Source of the DNA: Priapulus caudatus
Taxonomy: Eukaryota; Priapulida; Priapulimorpha; Priapulimorphida; Priapulidae
Assembly: GCF_000485595.1 (NCBI RefSeq)
Contig: NW_014577061.1
Span: 531,801 to 595,800 of the forward strand
Length of the DNA stretch: 64,000 bases
Direction: 5' to 3'
Shown: one piece after another, positions 55,401-64,000 of the stretch
Layout of the letters: every line of letters starts with the position of its first letter
Numbering within the stretch: position 1 is the stretch's first letter
Notes under the pieces: generated by a model
The model's input: only the letters and a program-made list of their open reading frames with translations
Databases searched by the model: none
Told to the model about the DNA's origin: nothing
Position numbers and translations under genes: made by a program

Positions 55401-58400
55401 ATGCATAAGCAGACAACAGATGGAAAAATGTATTGTTTTGATTTCATTGTACTTAGCGCCTACAATATGAAATAAGAGGTGAAAGAGAATCAGAACATCA
55501 TTATACCATGTGTTCCCTGCACAAGAATGCATTAGTGAAGCTGGCACCACACTCCCCACACATGAACACATCCTCTTCAACCTCATCTTCTTTATGGTTG
55601 CTGTCTTCCTCTCCCTCAGCTTCCTCTTCTACTACGTCATCCTTTCCTCCTATTTCCTCCTGCTTCTGAATGCAAAAAACAAGCTAAGTGAAACAAATTT
55701 ACCTTTACCACTATCTATACTCAACCTAACAAATATTTATGATAGTGACAGTAACTATGCACGCATAATTGGTATATAAAAAGTACGTATTGTTCAAAGT
55801 TGATACTACTAGTTCAAATATCCTTTCGCACACATGTTTAAAGGCTATTTCTCAGTATCGATTCAAACTATTTTGACAATTAAGAAATGTAAATATATTA
55901 AGATATACTGACACACTTGTATATAAAGGTTCTCTGCAGGCCTACCAAAATCAGAGCTCACGCTTCCTTTCCATTGCGAATTTGCCCTTACCCGTAATCT
56001 AACCTCAGCGATGAAGGAACGTGACACGCGCCTTCCTCCCAATCGAGCCTCACCTATGGCGAGCGTGTGATACACTCACAGCACCTTCACTTAGAAACCA
56101 TGGAGACGTGCGCACCTGTATGATCACCGCCGTCAGACCGTCGGTTATGACAGAAGCTGCAGCATCTTCTGGCTGCTGCACTGTTTGCTCCACCACATGC
56201 TCCACCTCTATGGTCGCACCCATCTGCTGCTCTTGCGTTGTCGTCGCAATCCTCTGCTGGTCCCAGGAGCCCTGCATCATTTGCCCTTGAGGCTGATAGA
56301 TGCCTGACACGAGATAAGAAACACTCCTATTAGTTTTATAATTTGGCATCACTTACACCTCGCAGTTATCAGCCCAATTTACGTAGATAACTCGCACCAA
56401 GCTTGAGTCATGTGTAAGATTGAGGAAACCCTGATGTGCAAACGTCCAAGCACAATACCAAATAATTTACATACTTGCTTGACCTGACACTGAACCTGTT
56501 TTCCAAAACAGCAACAAATATCTTTTAAAGAAATATATAGCATTTATTGTTATATTTTTAGGACATGCGATCCAGCATGCATTGAATTGTTTAATTAACC
56601 TTCATTGCTCACACTTTCCATCTAGTATAGATTCGCACGACAAGCAAAAAACACGAAAACCTACACAACATCACGAACTGCTGCCAACAACGAGTTATCC
56701 TGCTCTGATTTGTTGTGACACACCACAATTAATAAAGCATTAAGAAAAAATTAATCTAAGTAAATATCAAAGCTCCTTAACGACATAAAGCAACACTCAC
56801 TCCTCTCATAGTCATGCATCTGCTGCGGCAGACAGTTCTGCACTAGCAGCTGCTGCTGCAGGATGTTCTGGTGCATGCCGGGTCCCTGCAGCTGCATGCC
56901 GTGGTTTAGCGGCACGATCACCGCCTCGAGAGGCACCGGCCGCGCGTAGGTCTCCATGTCGTTCACCACTAGGCTCTGTGACGTCACGGGCACCGCCCAC
57001 TGTTGCATGCCAGTGTGCTGCTGCTGTTGTTGTTGCTGCTGTTGTTGCTGCTGCTGCTGTTGTTGTTGCTGCTGCTGCACTTGACCAACCTGTTTATGAT
57101 ACTCAGGATATCAGTATAGTACTATGAAATATAGTAATATAGACATTACTATCATGTTTAAAATCAATAAATCATTGTCACCATCATCATACTCATCATC
57201 ATTATCATCACCAAATTGGTTGCAATGCACTTAATTATATTTCTTATAGCTGTTTTACTAGAACTATACTTGTAATATCGACAACACCACAGCATTGGAC
57301 GCTACATAGCAATAACAACTATAGTATATAGGTATAAAAGCAGCAAAATGCCCCAAAATCAAGTTGAAAGTACAATAGCACATGGCAAACAGAAAAATTC
57401 ATCCAAGTAAATATTAAAGCTCCTTAACGGCATAATTCAACTCTTACTAATTGAGGGAAGACTGTCAGCCATAGACATTCCACAGCATACCACAGATTCC
57501 ATTCAATTGACTACGTCACAAATATTCTATGGTGTATATTTGTACAATTTTTGTTGCAATTTTTTTACATGAAAAGTAAGTACTAACGGCACTAAATGTA
57601 TCCTCAAATTCTTACCTGATAAGATTGTTTTTCAACTAGTTAAAAATCCAAAATATCTGGGCGATTTGATATATTCATCACGACATTAAATGCTTGCTAT
57701 GGGCTATGTATGAGTCATGAGTGTTTCCACATCCAATGGAATAGCAAAATAGGAAGTATAATGCAGCAATTTAACCATAAAAAGTGAACAGAATCACTTA
57801 CATTTTGCGACAAAGTGGACATGATTTTTTTACTTTTACTATTTATATACTTTTTAGTATATGAGTATCCTTGCCCACTTTTCTTCTGTTCGTAACTTTT
57901 GAAGACCCCCCCCCCAAAAAAATAGGTAAAAAAAGCAACAAAATATACTATAAAGAAAGCTGCGCACATTGTCTGCAACAGGAGCTTCAACATGATTATA
58001 AACCTGCTGAACAGTGACCCTGCGACTGCCGTACGTCCTCTCCGGAGGGGATTGCCGGCTAGCATGGACAGGAGGAGTGGGCTGCAACTGTCGGTGCACA
58101 GTACCGCCAGTCTCCTGCTGGGTAGGAGCAGGTGGGATTTCTCCTGCAAGTACATCAGTGATAGTTGGTGATAGTTGGAAAGCAGAAAGTTTACTTTACG
58201 TATTCAGTTCTGGGTGTGCATGTGGTTGACAACAAACCATTGTCTTCGCTTGTCAAACAAACATATTCATCTGTATGTATATATACAGTAGAAGTCCAAA
58301 AATCCGGACCATCCGACAACCAGGACTTTTAGAAAACTCTCAAACTTTTTTGTTTCGTTAATAAAATTAACCTAAAAATAAATAAATAATTTGTATAAAA

Positions 58401-58569
58401 TACCCCTTGCAATGCTGTCTTTATGGCAGTATCGGATATGACTGAACAAGCCAATCTTATGCTGACTGGTAAATCGACAAAATCGACACTTAAATGATGT
58501 CACGATATCCACAAACTCATCCAATTTCATCTTTCCACCACTGTGGGTGGATTGTGCCTGTGCCTGCAT
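52449..58569 (-). CDS. Eleven-finger C2H2 transcription factor, paralogue of the ZAD gene, no ZAD
   Basis: Probable nuclear DNA-binding protein. Exons in transcript order: 58569-58404, 58143-58004, 57089-56801, 56303-56116, 55665-55507, 55204-54701, 54417-54308, 54086-53989, 53752-53582, 53059-52449; they join in frame to 811 aa. The ATG at 58569 follows an in-frame TGA and an acceptor, so this is the likely start. Order of parts: finger CRFCRFTSQHKIGLFSHIRY; Q-rich region (QVQQQQ, QTVQQ); acidic stretch; finger CGEC...HMEKEH split by an intron; Lys-rich linker KKKLKKKKIGKNGKP; four fingers in the 504-nt exon; two single-finger exons; a 171-nt exon with two fingers; last finger CPQCAFRCITMGKLHEH; Ala- and Gln-rich tail ending LVYFIQQ. 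Same strand and same module order as the gene at 35-44 kb, so a tandem duplicate. The first donor (58403) lies in a transposon remnant. Orthologue not recognised. Confidence 0.88.
57010..57078 (-). repeat. CAG/CAA tract coding polyglutamine
   Basis: Mixed CAG/CAA codons give a run of about 20 glutamines at the start of the third coding exon of the second zinc-finger gene. Confidence 0.95.
57410..57450. repeat. Copy of the exon-flanking intron sequence
   Basis: AAGTAAATATTAAAGCTCCT, then TAACGGCATAA matches 56758-56792 (AAGTAAATATCAAAGCTCCT, then TAACGACATAA), the sequence just past the donor at 56800. Remnant of a partial local duplication. Confidence 0.75.
58287..58404. mobile_element. Truncated pogo/Tigger-like element at an exon border
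   Basis: Begins CAGTAGAAGTCCAAAAATCC after TA and shares AGAAAACTCTCAAACTT, AAAATAAATAA and TATAAAATACC with the element at 14225-14715. Homology stops where the coding exon 58404-58569 begins. Confidence 0.75.
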
Positions 58570-59255
58570 CTTCGCTATTTGCCTCCTTCACTGCAATAAA
58601 ACGAAAAAATCTATTCATTTATCTGCATTTTCATATCTAAAACCAAGGCATTTCTGACTAATCTACCTTCATGATAGCTCACCCACTTAGTTATACCACG
58701 ATCTACATTGAAATACTTGCCAAAATTGACCCTTTCTAGTTCTAACTCGGACAGTGTGTCATATATATCCTACCTAATTAACTATGCCACCTCCATATAC
58801 CACCTACTTCCCATTTCATGCAGAAATGCGGCTTTTACGGTAGATTAATATGATTGTGTGAAAAAGTGTGCTAACTTTTTACGCAAGTATAACATAGAAT
58901 TAGCATAGTATTTTTGTGCAATAACTTTACACCTGCACATTTGATGAGGAAATTTGGCCAACACTGATGTTCTCTAACCTCATATCCAGCCACATGATGG
59001 CAGACAACTCTGTACAATTTGTGGATAGGTGTGAAAATTAAGTTCTTGGGTAATTATATAGGGTTAATCAATTTTTTATCCAACTAATTTTACTCTAACA
59101 TTAAAGCCCTGCCAATTCTGCAGCAAATTAAGTTTGTCGGTGGTCAACATTATGAACAGTTTATTAATATTAGGTAGGTTGTGAGCAGGATCTAACATGT
59201 ACACTATATACCCTCCAATCCAAAAATAACTCTGGACGTACACAAAATAACAGCA

Positions 59256-59405
59256 GTAACTCTGCTGTAACTGAAAAATCAACGAAAAATCAAGGTAAAT
59301 ATCTTCAAGAACTGGAAATTTATCTTTGAACTTTTACCTTGATTACCTTACCTTCACAACATTTACCTTGATTTTTCGTTAACTTTTCAGTTACAGCAGA
59401 GTTAC
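59256..59405. mobile_element. Hairpin MITE, about 45-bp arms
   Basis: GTAACTCTGCTGTAACTGAA and AAATCAACGAAAAATCAAGG on the left return inverted on the right (CCTTGATTTTTCGTTAACTT, TTCAGTTACAGCAGAGTTAC). Confidence 0.92.
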
Positions 59406-60035
59406 TCCGACTAATCAGCGACGAGCCGGTGTTGAGTGCGGGGTAGTTCTGAATTCACTAATCATGGCGGTTTTGTTTACGTTGGAAGTTACGAAAGTCT
59501 GATAAATTGGACAATAGTTGTGACTATTCCAGAAGAGAAGGAACCGCGTGTGGATTTTCAGATTTCCTGATCCCGGACGGTTAAAACGGTATCAAGGTCT
59601 TTGTGTTCGGTTGTCTGATTGCTGAGATCTAGCCATTTTTATTTGCGACTCGGGTTATAAGTTGTGACAAGTAATTTTTCGCATTGGCCAAAAACAGTGG
59701 TTTGCCATCAAGTTTAACGGCTCTAATGTGGAATCGAGGTACAGGGGTGGATTAATTGTTGTGCATGGTCGAAGTGGATACATCTGGCTGTGATATGGTG
59801 CAAAAGTTGATAGAATAAGTGTGAATTTCTGTCTGTAGTTGGAGCTTAAATGAAAGGTTACTGTGATCGCCAGCGTGTGGAAGTTAGATCCCTTCTTCTC
59901 TTTATATATATTATAACACTTTTTTTGCCTCAGGTCCCTGTGGTACATGCATGTATAGAATACGTACAATGCTGACATGCTGTCAATGCTAACCGCACTC
60001 TACTCTCCCTGCTCAGTAACATGCACTAACAGTAT

Positions 60036-60180
60036 TACAACCAAGTACTACTACTACTACTAGTATTAGTAATAGTACTACTACTAGTACTATAGTATAC
60101 TACTACAACACACTTAGTATTAGTATACTACTACAACACACTTAGTATTAGTAGTACTAGTATACTACTAACATTACTCA
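60036..60180. repeat. TACTA/CTAGTA low-complexity with a 32-bp direct repeat
   Basis: ACTACTACAACACACTTAGT plus ATTAGTA occurs twice in tandem (about 60101 and 60130) within a run of TACTA/TAGTA units similar to 21060-21110. Confidence 0.8.
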
Positions 60181-62153
60181 TTAGCCTGTTGTAGATAACA
60201 CTAGTCACTAGACACCCTAATCGCTAATGCCCTCTATCTGAATATCTCCACCACCAAGGAGCGTTAGGCCTACTCAACGTCGTGTAACTTTCATCGTTTC
60301 TGACACCAACTACAACACCAACTACAACGCCGACCGTAGGTAGCGATGTTTACAGAAGTGATGTTTATTTTTCAGACATTACGAAAAAGTTTGCGCGCGC
60401 TTCCACATTTCCTTATAACTGCAAAGCGTGATGCGAAACATCTATGGGGCTGGTCAACATCGCAAGTTCCATTGCCCGCGAGGCCGTCTCATCCCTCTTC
60501 GCTAGTCACCAGTCTGGGTGTGGTAGATGGACGCCATGATGACGTCGTGTCGCAATCAAGGTCAATAAACTATTGCACTTTAAATACACACCGACTCATA
60601 ACGGACGAAAAAGTAATATCGTATCGATCCCTTGTACAACACAGAACTTATATGAACGATACTGTTCTTAAATGCTTGCTAAATACGAATGATTCTAACG
60701 GAATATATAAATATTGAAAACCTTTTGTTCCCGTCTTGTTGGCTGTCCGACTGTGCTGCCATCCGGTGGCTGAAAACGACATAAAATACTCTACGATAGC
60801 AGTGCCATCTGCTAACAAGAAAATGTACAAACCAGCAGCTGAGAACAGACCACTATTAAATCTTCCATAGGATCTTATACTTAAGAATTGAATTTCAGGA
60901 GCTGAAAAATAGTATTTCGGCCGTTTTCGGCCGAGTGGCAATATTAAAGCTAGGTAGTTATGCACTTCAGCTGTGCACCATTAGAGTTATGACATATGTT
61001 GTTCCGCGTTTTAAAAAAATATCGCGAATTTACTAATCGACACCACATTTGTGCCTGAAAAACAGTTGCGCAGTCGAATGGGGGCCATACATTGAAAGAA
61101 TTCGTTTTAAATTACCAGTAACCATCCCCCATCTCCATGTGCATGTCATTGACACACACGATAGCCAGCCTAAATAATGCAGCCACAAAACATCGCGTCA
61201 GCTTTAGCGCACGAGCTGCGGGCACTCCGATTGGTTGGCCGATGACGCGTCACATCCTCCAACCTAACAGGGTAATGAACCGGTAGTGATTTAATAGTGG
61301 TCACGTGTCAGCTCTTCATCACGTAGCAGTACGGTTTAGCAAACTTGCCTGAAGACGTATTTTTAATGACATACATTAATGCATCATTTAATTTTCTTAA
61401 TTTGTACAAATTTGATCAAGCAGGGTTTTCCACGAGTTAAACTTACCAGCGCAATAACATTAATTAGGACTTCGGCATTTATTTGAGGGGGGAGCTGCAT
61501 TAAAACATTCCATGAACCAGAATTTTTGAGTAGACAAGCATAAAAAATAGAAAAAATATATGAACACCATATTTTATAAAATACATTTATTTCACACAAT
61601 AATTTTACACACATTATCGACATAAAATGGATGTAGTGAGATATCTACACACTACAAGAAAACAAAACATACTGACATTTTTACTAATGATTCAGGGGTG
61701 CAAATAAATTCATCCATATAACCTTAGATTACAATTTTACTTGGTTCGTCACCATGAGCTTGTAACAACAGGCAGGTTTACACTGTGATGAGCTGTAAAT
61801 TCAAGTCCAGACTTTACATATTGTTGTTTGAATGTTTGGTTATATAAAATAATAAACATCAGTTGTGTTCTTCTCTTTATGACCTCAGGGGATGATTTTC
61901 CAAGTTGCACACAGGGTTTTCGCTGATGATATACAAATTAAGTATTTACATAATGATGCATCATCATGCATGGTCTCTACTGTCTGTAGGCTCCTGGAGG
62001 CCCTAAAACAATGAGGAATATATTACTGTATGTGTGTACTGGTAATGAACAGCAAATGAGTAAATGGGATCTTAACTTCCCAGTTTTAATTACAAAGCAC
62101 TAAACTGGCCAATCAATATCTGATTGGCCATAATCATTATAAATACACTGGTT

Positions 62154-62240
62154 ACCTCCGCCAAGGGGTTGGCAGGAGGTTATGTTTTCACCGGCGTGTG
62201 TTTGTTGGTTTGTGGGTTTGTGCGTTTCTTTGTTTGTGTA
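62154..62240 (+). mobile_element. Short dispersed-element end
   Basis: ACCTCCGCCAAGGGGTTGGC, GGAGGTTATGTTTTCACCGG and a TTTGTTTGTT-type run form a recognisable dispersed-repeat end of marine invertebrate genomes, here joined to the 1.1 kb repeat. Recognition is from memory of similar sequences, not from a search. Confidence 0.4.
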
Positions 62241-62244
62241 CAGC

Positions 62245-62425
62245 CTAACTAAACAAGTGCCGCAGAGTGACAGCGCTCACCTGACGGCAGGTGTTCTGAT
62301 GCTAAACTCACTGGCAAACGAATCAAGAGCACCCTCCCATCACCACGTTCGCTCTCCCTCATTGTCTCTCTCATTCTTTCTCTTTCGCTCTCTCGCTCTT
62401 GCTCTCTCTTCCCTTCGCGCTCTCT

Positions 62426-62456
<31 letters not shown>

Positions 62457-62519
62457 TGCTCTCTCTCTCGCTCGCTCACACTCACTCTCTCTCGTTGTCT
62501 CTCTCTTTCTTTGTCTTTG

Positions 62520-62553
<34 letters not shown>

Positions 62554-62639
62554 ACTCTTTCGCGCGTTCTCTCTCCTTCTCTCTCACTCTCTCTCTCGCT
62601 CTCTCTCCCCCTCTTGCTCTATCACTCTCTCTCTTCCTC

Positions 62640-62689
<50 letters not shown>

Positions 62690-64000
62690 TCTCTCTCGCG
62701 CTCTCTCTCTCTCGCTCTCTCTCCCTCGATTTTTCTCTTTCTCGAGGCGGTAGCGCTGCCGGCCGAGGCTGTGCGACTGATTGTCTATACAGATGTTTGA
62801 TTGTCTATCAGACTGATTGTCTGATGGTCTTCTAACCCTAGCAAGACCGTTTCGTGAAGCTAGCAAGGTGTTAACGTTTTTATATAACTTCACATAAATG
62901 TTTATACTATATGTTAATTCTGGTTTCCCAGCAGCGGCCAGCAATGGTAGAAAATTATGAAAAATTGCTCTAAAAAGCTGCTTGTCCAGCGGACAAGCCA
63001 CCGGACAGATCTACTTGTCCTCCGTGGAAATGGACAAGTACGGACAAACGGATAGCCCTTATTTCGAACACTGGGTTATTTCGAACACTATCGTATCAGG
63101 AACCTTCTCGAAGAAATGTTTGTTGGGATCGTTATGAAAGTTGCCACGAGATGGCGCATACGTTTGAGTGTCTTAAGATTGAAGATAAAGATCCCATCGT
63201 ACGTAGTATAGCAATTTGCAAGACAGAATAGGTAAGCATTTACCTACGCAAGCCTACAGGCTGAAATAGAGAGCTGCTACCTGTAACTAATTAATGCAGG
63301 CAAAAACTACACCGTACTATCACCACCACATGCACTGGCAGTGGCCACTAGCAGTGGCATAAGTTACATGTAACACACTGACAGTACAGAATGCCATAGA
63401 AATTATACGATTTAAGGAGCATAAACCTTCTTCAACCAAATTTAGCTTCTGAAATTTCACTGTGACATTGTAGCCTTATACATCCAGGCATGTATAGATT
63501 CTACTAGCAAACCCGGCAGTCAAATTCTTTCTAACAGTAAACAAATCCATGTTTAACCCTCCTCTTGAGGGTCAAAAGGTTATCCGACACTTGCTCTTCG
63601 CATGTCAGCAGAAAGTACATTTCATGGTCCTTTCAATAAAGCCATAAAAATGCTAGGTTTTTCAATCCCTCCGTCAGACCGTGTCCTCAGAAAATGTCTA
63701 AAATCTGCCCTGTGCCCCATTGACCTTTGACCTGTGACCTCCAATTTCGACACATTGATGGCTTTTCCTACCATGATGCTATACACCGACTATCACGAGC
63801 CTAGGTCGAGCCGTTTAGATTTGTGCCGCAATTCTGCATTTCCTCCCTGTACTAAGGTTAAGAAGGAATGTTCCCCTTTTACACCTCTTTGACTTTGACC
63901 CAGCTTCGAATCCCAACTCGTTTTGACGATCCCCCCCCAACGTCCCGAATATCGTGACCGTACGTTGAGCAGTTAAGATTTGTGGCCAAACTTGTTGTCG
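62245..64000 (+). mobile_element. 1.1 kb dispersed repeat, copy C, expanded by a CT-rich insert, cut by the window edge
   Basis: Starts AAACAAGTGCCGCAGAG like copy A, then has about 830 bp with no counterpart (62300-63090), then follows copy A from CAGGAACCTTCTC to AGATTTGTGGCCAAAC at the window end. Keeps the TGACCTTTGACCTGTGACCT string at 63721-63740. Confidence 0.85.
62340..62748. repeat. (CT)n microsatellite inside copy C
   Basis: About 400 bases of CT with scattered G and A; gives long false Ser/Leu and Arg/Glu frames on the two strands. Confidence 0.97.

Larger units (their letters stand above)
58600..62150. other. Intergenic, upstream of the second zinc-finger gene
   Basis: No coding signal I trust. 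A 123-codon frame at 60346-60717 has no recognised domain. Promoter-like motifs: ATTGGTTGG next to GATGACGCGTCAC at about 61230-61253. Contains a hairpin MITE and TACTA-rich low-complexity DNA. Confidence 0.35.

Noticed and set aside
62182-63001. Long Ser/Leu and Arg/Glu frames on both strands
   Set aside because: Translations of the CT microsatellite.

Overview
This is a 64 kb piece of an animal nuclear genome, probably a marine invertebrate bilaterian. The evidence is GT-AG introns, a type III classical cadherin with a membrane-proximal EGF repeat, many small inverted-repeat transposons, decayed CR1, Helitron and Mutator-like copies, and one 10-base assembly gap. No species name can be read from it. 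Start sites, exon joins and protein lengths are my own manual splicing. They keep one open frame through each gene, but no transcript supports them.

Layout. (1) 61-2487 (+): last five exons of a classical cadherin, followed by a probable 3.6 kb 3'UTR. (2) 6869-16032 (-): complete glutathione synthetase gene, 11 coding exons, 476 aa, tail-to-tail with the cadherin. (3) 16.1-20.6 kb: intergenic nest of broken CR1 and Mutator-like DNA containing the assembly gap. (4) 20674-29489 (+): complete SARNP/CIP29-like SAP-domain gene, 9 exons, 282 aa, with introns full of foldback elements. (5) 31.5-33.8 kb (-): broken Helitron helicase split by a 0.9 kb insertion. (6) 35345-44277 (-): a ZAD plus 13-finger C2H2 zinc-finger gene with a polyglutamine tail, about 1036 aa. 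(7) 44.3-52.4 kb: gene-free DNA with a large foldback containing telomere-like repeats, a 1.5 kb purine-strand element between inverted G-rich minisatellites, and a 22-bp-type degenerate satellite. (8) 52449-58569 (-): a second 11-finger C2H2 gene, about 811 aa, a tandem paralogue of gene 6 that has lost or never had the ZAD. (9) 58.6-64 kb: intergenic, ending in the third copy of a 1.1 kb repeat also found inside the glutathione synthetase and SARNP genes.

The genes do not form a functional unit: adhesion, glutathione synthesis, mRNA export and transcription are ordinary neighbours. The two zinc-finger genes are the one real cluster. They share finger order, an acidic segment, a glutamine-rich part and a symmetric 171-nt two-finger exon. 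The most unusual material is in the repeats: nuclear-receptor DR1 motifs carried by the 1.1 kb repeat, a splice donor lying inside a pogo-like remnant, a possible poison microexon in the cadherin, and several long foldback structures.
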